Source of the DNA: CAYRRR01 sp964426755
Lineage (GTDB): Bacteria; Patescibacteriota; Saccharimonadia; Saccharimonadales; JAGQNJ01
Direction: 5' to 3'
Assembly (NCBI GenBank): GCA_964426755.1
Contig: CAYRRR010000014.1
Span: forward strand, 1-14,006
DNA: 14,006 bases
The translations under genes and the position numbers were made by a program. The notes below the pieces were generated by a model that worked only from the letters and a program-made list of their open reading frames with translations, was not told the origin of the DNA and did no database searches. Shown in pieces: positions 1 to 6,610 of this stretch. The stretch's first letter is position 1, and every line of letters starts with the position of its first letter.

Positions 1-2
1 AC

Positions 3-1328
3 GGCGGAATCTTCGGCACGCTGAAGCGGGTCGCTGCGGTTGTCTCGCCCGCCGTCGGTCTCGGGGGCTCGGCCGCCAAGTGGACCAAAGACAAGATTGA
101 GACCGAGGGCTTCAACGTCCTAGTGGATAAGATCCTCGGTCCGATCTACAACCGCCTGCTGGCGTGGATCAAGGCGTACGGTCCGGTCGGCTCGCTCATC
201 GGCGGCGTGGCCGAAAAGGTCGTCGGCTCCCTCGTCAACTGGGTCGTGGACAAGACTTCGCCTTCCGATGGCGGCGACTGGACGGTCACCGGCAAGGGGC
301 TCCAGGCCGCGATCAAGTTCGCCAAGTCCCAGCACGGCAAGCCCTACCAGTGGGGCGGCGGCGGTAACCCAAGCTGGGACTGCTCGGGCTTCATGGCCGG
401 TATCCAGAAGGTGATGCTCGGTCAGACACCCGGCCGCCTCTACACCACGTTCAACTTCGGCGGGGCGCGCGCTCCCAAGGGCTGGAAGCAGAACCTCAAC
501 TCGCCGTTTATGGTCGGCGTCACCAACCGGGGCAAAGGTCATATGGCCGGAACCCTGGTCGGCACGGCCGTCGAGTCCTCAAGTTCGGGTGGCGTGCGCT
601 ACGGCCGGGGAGCACGCGGCCACGACCACCCGATGTTCGAGTGGCGGTACGGCTTCCAGCCCGCTACCAAGATGGCCAAGCAGGGCGGCGGCGGGGCGTC
701 CGGAACCGGTAAGGGCCTGGCCTCCTACAGCGGCACCGGGGCGGGCGGCGCTTTGGGCGGCAGCCGCCCGGCGTTCTTCACGCACTTCTGGGACGGCCAC
801 GCTCTGACCGCTTCGGGTTCGCCGATGACGGCCGACACCATCGCCTCGTCGTACATCCCGCTCGGGTCGCACCTGACGGTCGGCATCAAGAACAAGTCCA
901 CCAAGGGCGTCATCCGCGACCTGGGCCCGGCGAAGTTCGTCTACGACCGGCACCCCGGCATCGCGGTGCTCGACCTGGCCACCCCGATGATGAAGAAGCT
1001 GACCGGCGGCACCGGCAACGCCTACGGCAAGTTCCGCATCGACAAAGTCGGTAAGGGCCGCACGCTCTACGGGCGTCGCCTGCGCGGCTATGCCGGTGGC
1101 GGCACGATGTCCCCCGGTGAGCTGGCGCTGGTCGGCGAACGCGGCCCCGAGGTCTACCAGGCCGGCGGTCGCAAGGGCGGTCAGATCTACAAGGCCGGGA
1201 CCAGCGTCACCAGCCACGGAGACACCCACGTGCACTTCCACGGCTCGGTCTACGTCAAGAGCAAGCGCGAGTTCCAGGACATGGTGGTCACGGCCATCGA
1301 AGAGGCGCAGCGGAAGAAGAAGCTCTGA
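3..1328 (+). CDS. Tape measure protein, C-terminal part with NlpC/P60-like and RlpA-like domains (5' end outside window)
   Basis: The frame is open to the left edge, so this is the C-terminal 441 residues of a longer protein; the GTG at 123 is internal. Tape measure proteins set siphovirus tail length, and their C-termini often carry cell-wall hydrolases used during DNA entry. Around nt 336-660 is an NlpC/P60-type peptidase pattern: a YQWGGGG stretch, then DCSGF with the candidate nucleophile Cys codon at 381-383, then GHMAG with the candidate His codon at 540-542, and an ARGHDHPMF segment typical of actinophage tape measure ends. A Gly/Ser-rich linker follows, then nt 760-1060 resemble a double-psi beta-barrel of the RlpA type (TASGSPM, IPLGSHLTV, RDLGP, VLDLA). 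The end has the tape measure signature LALVGERGPEV. The stop overlaps the next start by one base (TGATG). The peptidase and tape measure calls are firm; the RlpA-like call is weaker. Confidence 0.86.
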   Translation, partial: GGIFGTLKRVAAVVSPAVGLGGSAAKWTKDKIETEGFNVLVDKILGPIYNRLLAWIKAYGPVGSLIGGVAEKVVGSLVNWVVDKTSPSDGGDWTVTGKGLQAAIKFAKSQHGKPYQWGGGGNPSWDCSGFMAGIQKVMLGQTPGRLYTTFNFGGARAPKGWKQNLNSPFMVGVTNRGKGHMAGTLVGTAVESSSSGGVRYGRGARGHDHPMFEWRYGFQPATKMAKQGGGGASGTGKGLASYSGTGAGGALGGSRPAFFTHFWDGHALTASGSPMTADTIASSYIPLGSHLTVGIKNKSTKGVIRDLGPAKFVYDRHPGIAVLDLATPMMKKLTGGTGNAYGKFRIDKVGKGRTLYGRRLRGYAGGGTMSPGELALVGERGPEVYQAGGRKGGQIYKAGTSVTSHGDTHVHFHGSVYVKSKREFQDMVVTAIEEAQRKKKL

Positions 1329-3484
1329 TGGCTCCTGCGTACGCGACCTACGACTTCTTCATCGACTGGGACGGAGACGGCGGGCTCAGGCTCAACGACT
1401 TCCAGAACGTCATGGGCGGGTGGCAAGCCCACGGGACCACACCCCCCGACCTGGAGCTGTCCACTGCTCAGGCGTTCGTCGGCTCGAAGTCGCTGCGTAT
1501 CGAATGGCACCTGTTTTCGCCCTTCACCTTCGACGACGACGACCTGGGCTTCGACGAGGGCGATTTCGGTGTGGACGGGTTGGAGGCCACCCCGGACCCG
1601 TTCACCTTCGATGACGACGACCTCGGCTTCAACGAGGGAGCCTTCGGCAACGAGGTCGATCCGATCGAGATCGTCTCGTCGTACGTCACGGTGCCGCTGG
1701 AGAACCTGATCCCCGGCAAGATCTACACCTTCTCCATGTACCTGCGTCCGGTCGGCACGCACGTCTACTACAAGATCGACAACCTCGTCACCTCCGCTCC
1801 GACGACGGCCCTGGACGAGTGGCAGAAGATCGAAGTTCAGTTCGTCCCGACCTCGGCCAGCCACACGATTGCCGTGCACCCGTCAACCCTCCCGGACGAG
1901 GGCGACGAGCTGTTCGTGGACTACATGACAGTCCGGGGCCAGTTCGAGAAGGTCGTCCCCCAGAACCAGTTCAGCTTCAGCTACGGCCGGGACGACTCCC
2001 GAGCCCTGTCGCCGGTTTCTCCTGCGGACACCGAGCTGGAGTTCCTCGACCTGAACGGCCGGTACTCGCCGCTCAACACCAACTCTGAGCTGTACCCGAA
2101 CGTGGAGGCCGGGCGCGAGGTCGCCATCCGAGCCAACTACAACGGCAGGTTCTACGACCTGTTCTGGGGCCTGCTCGACAACGTGGACCTGAACCCCGCG
2201 ACCGGGGAGCAGTCGGTCGAATTCGAGATCGTGGACATCATGTCCTTCGTCGGGCAGACCAAGCTCGACACCGAGGTCTTCAACGGCAAGCGCACGGGCG
2301 AGCTGATCCACATCATCCTGGATTACATCGGGTGGCCCGAGGCCCGGCGTGACATCGATCCTGGCGCGACCTGGGTGGACCGCTGGTGGGCCTACGACAC
2401 CGACGCCTCCTCGGCCATCTCCGACCTGGTGGCCAGCGAAGGGCCCCCGGCCTACGCCATGCTCGCGCCGTCTGGGGACTTCGTGTTCCGCGACCGGCAC
2501 CACCGGCTGCTGTCCGACCGCTCGAACACCGTGCAGGCCACCATCGCGGCCTCAGGCGATGAGCCCTTGTTCTCGTCCGAACTGAGCATCAACCTCGGCT
2601 GGAAGGACGTGATCAACACCGTCCGGCTGGAGACCTCTCCCCGACGGGGGGAGGAGTACTACCAGCTCGCAGAGGATCGGGTCTGGTCGTACCAAGGGAT
2701 CATCCTCGTGCCACCGGGCGAAACCGAGGAACTGAAGGTGGTCGCCGACTCGGCATTCATTCACGCTCGCGACCCGGTGGACAACTCCAATCCTTTCCAG
2801 AACCGGCACGGGGTGGACAGCGGCGACTACACCCTCTTGGCCGGCTCGGTGAACGTCTATCTCAGCCGACGCTCGGGGCAGACGACATCCATCTTCATTC
2901 AGAACACCGGAGTCGTCACCGCTGTCATCCAGGACATGTCGCTCTACGCCATTCCGATTGTGCAGCGGGAGGAAGAGAAGCGGCTGGTCTTCCTTCAGGA
3001 CACGGCTGCTCTCGACCGCACCAAGCGCGAGTCCTCGCACGACATCCAAGCCCCCTGGGCCAACTTCCACGACTGCCAGGCCATCAGCCAAATCGTTCTC
3101 GGCCAGCGCGCCAACAAGCTCCCCACGGTCAGCTTCACGCTGAACAACGGATCCGAGGAGCGGCTCACCCAAATCCTGGAGCGCCAGCTCGGCGACCGGA
3201 TTCGCGTCAAGGAGCCTCGCTCGTTCATCGACAACGAGTTCTTCATCGAAGCCTTCGAGCACGACGTGGACGCAGCGGGCAAGTACCACAAGACGATCGT
3301 CTCCTGCGAGCAGGTTCCCGTCTACGCCGACTCCGACGAGGCGAACCCCGTTCCCGCATTCACCTTTGACAACGACGATGCCGGATTTGACGAAGGAGTG
3401 TTCGGATACGATGGGGTAAGCGACGCAGATAGTTTGTTCGTCCTCGATCAGACGAACCTCAACGAAGGGCTGCTAGCGTTTTGA
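1328..3484 (+). CDS. Minor tail / tail-tip (hub-like) protein with acidic repeats
   Basis: A 718-residue protein in the position of the distal tail or hub protein, directly after the tape measure gene and overlapping it by one base. The N-terminus has a DWDGDGG loop common at the start of actinophage tail-tip proteins. Residues about 45-210 look like a jelly-roll carbohydrate-binding module (CBM4/9-like): SKSLRIEW, then LIPGKIYTFSMYLRP, then LDEWQKIEVQF, then FVDYMTV. This domain is interrupted at residues 65-110 by two copies of an acidic motif of the form FTFDDDDLGFxEGxFG. From about residue 215 the sequence follows the familiar tail-hub pattern (FSYGRDDSRALSPVSP, GRYSPLN, DLFWGLLDNVD, FRDRHHR). 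A third acidic repeat lies at 677-696, near the C-terminus. It probably sits at the tail tip and contacts the host surface. The general role is well supported; carbohydrate binding is inferred from the fold pattern alone. Confidence 0.85.
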   Translation: MAPAYATYDFFIDWDGDGGLRLNDFQNVMGGWQAHGTTPPDLELSTAQAFVGSKSLRIEWHLFSPFTFDDDDLGFDEGDFGVDGLEATPDPFTFDDDDLGFNEGAFGNEVDPIEIVSSYVTVPLENLIPGKIYTFSMYLRPVGTHVYYKIDNLVTSAPTTALDEWQKIEVQFVPTSASHTIAVHPSTLPDEGDELFVDYMTVRGQFEKVVPQNQFSFSYGRDDSRALSPVSPADTELEFLDLNGRYSPLNTNSELYPNVEAGREVAIRANYNGRFYDLFWGLLDNVDLNPATGEQSVEFEIVDIMSFVGQTKLDTEVFNGKRTGELIHIILDYIGWPEARRDIDPGATWVDRWWAYDTDASSAISDLVASEGPPAYAMLAPSGDFVFRDRHHRLLSDRSNTVQATIAASGDEPLFSSELSINLGWKDVINTVRLETSPRRGEEYYQLAEDRVWSYQGIILVPPGETEELKVVADSAFIHARDPVDNSNPFQNRHGVDSGDYTLLAGSVNVYLSRRSGQTTSIFIQNTGVVTAVIQDMSLYAIPIVQREEEKRLVFLQDTAALDRTKRESSHDIQAPWANFHDCQAISQIVLGQRANKLPTVSFTLNNGSEERLTQILERQLGDRIRVKEPRSFIDNEFFIEAFEHDVDAAGKYHKTIVSCEQVPVYADSDEANPVPAFTFDNDDAGFDEGVFGYDGVSDADSLFVLDQTNLNEGLLAF
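1520..1657 (+). repeat. Two copies of an acidic 20-residue coding repeat
   Basis: Inside the minor tail gene, nt 1520-1579 and 1598-1657 encode PFTFDDDDLGFDEGDFG and PFTFDDDDLGFNEGAFG, each followed by a short acidic stretch. The copies are 78 nt (26 residues) apart. They sit as an insert between two predicted beta strands of the N-terminal carbohydrate-binding-like domain. Clustered Asp and Asn residues would suit cation binding, but that is inference. Confidence 0.85.
3356..3415 (+). repeat. Third copy of the acidic coding repeat near the C-terminus
   Basis: Encodes AFTFDNDDAGFDEGVFG at residues 677-693 of the minor tail protein, about 570 residues after the first two copies. Its codons (ttt, gat, gga, gaa) are more AT-rich than those of the N-terminal copies, so a very recent identical duplication is unlikely. 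The last residues of the protein (LFVLDQTNLNEGLLAF) may be a degenerate further copy. Confidence 0.8.
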
Positions 3485-3813
3485 CCCTCATCACTTCGAG
3501 CGTGCAAGCCTACGTCAACTACGGGCGTTGGGTTGCTGACTGCGGCCGGAAGTACTGCGCGAGCGCCATGGCTCTTCAGCCAGGCCAGCAGGTCTTTGTC
3601 TGCGGTGGCGCGGAAGGCTGCGGCTTCTCTGCTTCGATCATCTGGCCCCCTGATGCGGACGAGATTTGGAACGTTCTACAGGAGCGGCCCGTCAAGTCCA
3701 CTCGCAACTGGATTCCGATCGGCCATCCCTACGCGGATGCCGGTTACCCGGCCGGGCAGACGCCTGCTCAGCTTCGAGAGGAGCAGAAGGAGATGGAGAG
3801 CCTTGGCGGCTAG
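3481..3813 (+). CDS. Small Cys-rich, zinc-ribbon-like protein of the tail operon
   Basis: A 110-residue protein starting at TTG and overlapping the stop of the minor tail gene by four bases; an AAGGG element lies 11 nt upstream. Residues 9-60 contain YVNYGRWVADCGRKYC, then VFVCGGAEGCGF, giving two C-x4-C pairs about 20 residues apart, which suggests one bound metal ion or two disulfides. The following IWPPDADEIWNVLQERP and TRNWIP segments are typical of a small uncharacterised protein family found among tail genes of Streptomyces phages. The C-terminus is charged. An in-frame GTG at 3502 is an alternative start with no clear ribosome binding site. The role is unknown; position suggests a tail-associated or assembly function. 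Confidence 0.75.
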   Translation: MTLITSSVQAYVNYGRWVADCGRKYCASAMALQPGQQVFVCGGAEGCGFSASIIWPPDADEIWNVLQERPVKSTRNWIPIGHPYADAGYPAGQTPAQLREEQKEMESLGG

Positions 3814-4099
3814 GGATGAAGTCAAGTCTGAAGTGTCCACGGCAATCCGTGAGACCACTTCGGCCTACACCCAGTACGAGGCCGCGTCCGAGCTGGCGAA
3901 GAACTACCGAATCGAAGCCCAGAAGTGGCTGGACCGAGCCGAGGCCGAAGAGCAGCGGGCCGAAGAGGCGTGGGAGCGGGCTCAAACAAAAGCCGAGGTG
4001 CTGTCCGAGCGGATTCAAGCCCTGAAACAACCCCCGGCCCCTGAAGAGGAAGAAACGCCCATCGAAGAGCCGATCGATCCGGGCAAGGGGAAGCTCTGA
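3803..4099 (+). CDS. Small coiled-coil protein of the tail operon
   Basis: A 98-residue protein. The frame is open much further upstream, but that part lies inside the previous gene. The TTG at 3803, preceded by AAGGAG at 3787-3792, gives a sensible start with an 11-nt overlap on the gene before. Residues about 10-75 are rich in Ala, Glu, Lys and Arg with heptad-like spacing (AEAEEQRAEEAWERAQTKAE), a probable long coiled coil. The C-terminus is Pro/Glu-rich and acidic. The stop overlaps the ATG of the next gene by one base (TGATG). It is not recognised beyond the coiled coil; it could be a tail chaperone-like or fibre-associated factor. The start choice is moderately sure. Confidence 0.65.
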   Translation: MAARDEVKSEVSTAIRETTSAYTQYEAASELAKNYRIEAQKWLDRAEAEEQRAEEAWERAQTKAEVLSERIQALKQPPAPEEEETPIEEPIDPGKGKL

Positions 4100-4647
4100 T
4101 GGCCTGGTCTTCTCCGATGACGGCCGTCCCCGGCACCGTCTTCACAGCCTCGCAGTACAACCGTTTCATCCGCGACAACCTCATGGAGACGGCAGTCGCC
4201 AAGGCTACCGAGGCGGGCCAGTACTTCGTGGTGGACGGCATCAACTCGATCGCCGCGCGGAAGCCAGCGGCCGCATTCGTCTTCGCGGGCGAGACGACGG
4301 CTTCCAGCACGTATGGCGACCTGTCCACCCCCGGCCCAACGGTGACCCTGGAGACGGGCGAGCGCGCCTTCGTCATGCTGTCGGCCGGGCTGGAGCCCGC
4401 CGGGTCGAACAACGTGGCCGGAGCCATGTCCGTGCAGATCTCGGGAGCTTCCAACATCGCGGCCTCCGACTCCAACAGCGTGTCGCTGGACGGCATCACG
4501 GACGGCACCGGCAACATCCGCATGGGGATCACCCACCTGATCGATAATCTCACGCCGGGCACGAACGTCTTCCAATGCAAGTACCGGGCCGTCAACAGCT
4601 CGGACTTCCGTTTCTGGCGTCGCACTCTCGTCGTCTTTCCGTTCTGA
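4099..4647 (+). CDS. Tail surface/fibre-like protein, paralog 1 of 4
   Basis: A 182-residue protein, first of four tandem homologs. The shared N-terminus is MAWSSPMTAV with a conserved RDN at residues 25-27, in the pattern MAWxxPxTxVxxxxxTAxxxNxxxRDNLxET that is common in actinophage tail genes. The middle part is Thr/Ser/Gly-rich and probably all-beta, with a GPTV and ISGASNIAASD region. The C-terminal signature begins at residue 151 (LTPGTNVFQCKYR). It has no signal peptide, membrane segment or catalytic motif. Position between tail-tip and lysis genes suggests a structural protein exposed on the tail, perhaps for host recognition. It differs from the other three in ending FPF and in having a Cys in the final signature. 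Homology among the four is seen directly; the structural role is inferred. Confidence 0.78.
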   Translation: MAWSSPMTAVPGTVFTASQYNRFIRDNLMETAVAKATEAGQYFVVDGINSIAARKPAAAFVFAGETTASSTYGDLSTPGPTVTLETGERAFVMLSAGLEPAGSNNVAGAMSVQISGASNIAASDSNSVSLDGITDGTGNIRMGITHLIDNLTPGTNVFQCKYRAVNSSDFRFWRRTLVVFPF

Positions 4648-4656
4648 GGTCCCCTG

Positions 4657-5208
4657 ATGGCTTGGTCTGCACCTATGACGGCGGTCTCCGGAGAGGCATT
4701 CGACGCCGACGACTTCAACACCTACGTCCGGGACAACCTCAACTGCACCATGCCGGCCCTGGCCACCGACAACGACTTCCCCGCGTGGTTCGTTGCGACC
4801 GGAGCTAACGCTCTGGTCAAGCGGAACATCAAATCCGCAGAGATTACGGTCTCCGGTGGCCAGACGACCAGTTCGACGAGCTACACCAACCTCACGACTG
4901 CCGGGCCTTCGGTCTCACTCACCACCGGTACACGAGCGCTGGTAATGATCTCCTGCCTACTGGAGACCAACTCCACGAACACCGCCGCGATGGCCTCTTT
5001 CGACGTGACCGGAGCCAGCTCGATCTCGGCCAGTGACGACTGGTCCATCTGGATCGACGGGCTCACGGCGAACAACTCCCTCCGCAAGGGAAATTCGCAT
5101 CTGCTCACCAACCTCACTCCGGGGACGAACGTCTTCACCATGAAGTACCGCGTGGGCAGCAACACGGGCCGGTTCAACGAGCGGACCATCGTGGTCTGGG
5201 CGATGTGA
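4657..5208 (+). CDS. Tail surface/fibre-like protein, paralog 2 of 4
   Basis: A 183-residue protein, 9 nt after paralog 1, with a GAGG element overlapping the previous stop. It shares MAWSAPMTAV, RDN at residues 25-27, a TSYTNLTTAGPSV segment, GASSISASDD and LTPGTNVFTMKYRV at residue 153. It lacks the ET that follows RDNL in the others (NCT instead), and the first 60 residues diverge more than the rest, which may mark the part facing a different partner. The first 18 nt of the gene match those of paralog 4 exactly, and the next six differ at one position, so the 5' ends are potential sites for recombination between copies. Confidence 0.78.
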   Translation: MAWSAPMTAVSGEAFDADDFNTYVRDNLNCTMPALATDNDFPAWFVATGANALVKRNIKSAEITVSGGQTTSSTSYTNLTTAGPSVSLTTGTRALVMISCLLETNSTNTAAMASFDVTGASSISASDDWSIWIDGLTANNSLRKGNSHLLTNLTPGTNVFTMKYRVGSNTGRFNERTIVVWAM

Positions 5209-5218
5209 GGAGCTGACG

Positions 5219-5767
5219 ATGGCTTGGACTTCCCCCATGACTGCGGTGGCCAATCAGAAGTGGACGGCCACTCAGTTCAACGCGCACGTCCGGGACAACC
5301 TGCTGGAGACCGAGGCGGCAGTCGTTTCCAGCTCGGGTCAGTTCGTCCTGTCAGATGGTGTGAACTCCCTGACGACTCGCACCGTCAACTCGGCCGCCAG
5401 CTCAACCACGGGCACGACCACTTCGACCTCGTACACGTCGAGCCTGTCGGGGGCCTCGTCCCTGTCGGTCAGCAGCGTCACAACCGGCACGGCGGCCCTG
5501 GTGTACGTCGGTGCTCGGATGTCCAACAGCGTGAACAACGCGGCCACTTACATCGGCGTGGCCATCTCTGGGGCGACCTCGGTCGAAGCTCATGACGACC
5601 GGGCCGCCTACATCGACTCGTTGACCGCCAACAACCTCATGAGCGCAGGTGTCTGGGAGCTGTACACCGGCCTCACTCCGGGGTCGCACACCTTCACCGC
5701 TCAGTACCACGTTTCGTCCGGGACGGGCACGTACGGCGTGCGCAACATGATCGTCATCGCTCTGTAG
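5219..5767 (+). CDS. Tail surface/fibre-like protein, paralog 3 of 4
   Basis: A 182-residue protein, 10 nt after paralog 2, with GAGGAG just upstream of the ATG. It keeps MAWTSPMTAV, RDNLLET, TSYT, ISGATSVEAHDD and LTPGSHTFTAQYHV at residue 152. This copy is the most Ser/Thr-rich (a run near residues 58-85 is almost only Ser, Thr, Ala and Gly), a composition seen in exposed beta-rich fibre segments. The LTANNL segment is shared with paralog 2, so paralogs 2 and 3 may be each other's closest relatives in the middle region. The role is inferred as for paralog 1. Confidence 0.78.
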   Translation: MAWTSPMTAVANQKWTATQFNAHVRDNLLETEAAVVSSSGQFVLSDGVNSLTTRTVNSAASSTTGTTTSTSYTSSLSGASSLSVSSVTTGTAALVYVGARMSNSVNNAATYIGVAISGATSVEAHDDRAAYIDSLTANNLMSAGVWELYTGLTPGSHTFTAQYHVSSGTGTYGVRNMIVIAL

Positions 5768-5775
5768 GGGGAACA

Positions 5776-6312
5776 ATGGCTTGGTCTGCACCGATGACGT
5801 TCGTCGCCAACACGGCTCTCACGGCGGCACAGCTCAACCAGTACCTCCGGGACAACATGCTGGAGACCGCTCCCGCGAAGGCCACGACGGCGGGTTACCA
5901 CTTCGTCACCACGGGCCCGAACTCCATTGCCGAGCGGGCCATTGAAGGTGACTGGATCGCCACGGCCGAAACCACGACCGAGACAAGCTACACCGACCTG
6001 AACACGCTCGGCCCTTCGGTCACCTGCGTAACCGGCACCAAGGCCATTTACATCATGTCGGCCCGGATGAGTCACGACGCGGGAGGCAGCCTTCGAGCCT
6101 CCATCGAAATCTCCGGAGCCTCGTCCATTGAGGCCGGGGACGCCCGAGAGCTGACCGTGCACATCGGCCACAACCACCAGAACAAGGTCGGCACCACGTA
6201 CTTCGAGACCGGCCTCACACCGGGCACGAACACCTTCACCATGAAGTACCGAGTTCAGGATGAAGGAACCGGGACATTCGCTGAACGCCATCTCATCGTC
6301 ATCGCCCTTTAG
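5776..6312 (+). CDS. Tail surface/fibre-like protein, paralog 4 of 4
   Basis: A 178-residue protein, 8 nt after paralog 3, with a GGGGGA element before the ATG. It has MAWSAPMTFV, RDNMLETAPAKATTAG (close to the widespread actinophage version of this N-terminus), TSYTDL, GPSV, ISGASSIEAGD and LTPGTNTFTMKYRV at residue 147. It is slightly shorter than the others and contains several His residues in its VHIGHNHQNK loop. Its N-terminal 40 residues most resemble paralog 1, while its C-terminus most resembles paralogs 2 and 3, which would fit past exchange between copies. It ends 10 nt before the probable holin gene. Confidence 0.78.
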   Translation: MAWSAPMTFVANTALTAAQLNQYLRDNMLETAPAKATTAGYHFVTTGPNSIAERAIEGDWIATAETTTETSYTDLNTLGPSVTCVTGTKAIYIMSARMSHDAGGSLRASIEISGASSIEAGDARELTVHIGHNHQNKVGTTYFETGLTPGTNTFTMKYRVQDEGTGTFAERHLIVIAL

Positions 6313-6322
6313 AGAGGATCCC

Positions 6323-6607
6323 TTGCGGATGTTCCTTCAGTCTGTCCTGGAGCGGCTCAAGCGTGAGCCGGCCCTGGTGATCGCTGGCCTGTTCGTTGTC
6401 GTGTTCACGGCATACAAGGTCTTCGGTCCCGACAAGATGCCGCTGTCCGAAGTCTTCACCGAGGACTACGCGACGTACCTCGGGGCCGTGGTGGCTGGCG
6501 TGCTCACGCGCCTGAACGTCTTCGCCCCGGCCACCGTGGAACGAACCGTCGAAGCGGCGCTCGCGGACGCCTCGGCCGCTCGGACCGACGCGCACGACAA
6601 GGGCTGA
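6323..6607 (+). CDS. Probable holin (small membrane protein of the lysis module)
   Basis: A 94-residue protein. The TTG at 6323 has AGAGAGG five bases upstream; an ATG two codons later (6329) is the alternative. An upstream in-frame ATG at 6260 lies inside the previous gene and is not used here. Residues 17-34 (ALVIAGLFVVVFTAYKVF) form a clear membrane helix and residues 50-66 (ATYLGAVVAGVLTRLNV) a shorter second one. The N-terminus is basic and the C-terminus charged. Small size, membrane helices and position three bases upstream of the lysin gene fit a holin, which would form inner-membrane lesions that release the lysin. No family-specific motif was recognised, so an accessory lysis membrane protein is also possible. 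Confidence 0.68.
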   Translation: MRMFLQSVLERLKREPALVIAGLFVVVFTAYKVFGPDKMPLSEVFTEDYATYLGAVVAGVLTRLNVFAPATVERTVEAALADASAARTDAHDKG

Positions 6608-6610
6608 GCG

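Noticed and set aside
4099..6312. Diversity-generating retroelement acting on the tail paralogs
   Set aside because: No reverse transcriptase, template repeat or adenine-biased variable region is visible; the variation between copies is spread out.
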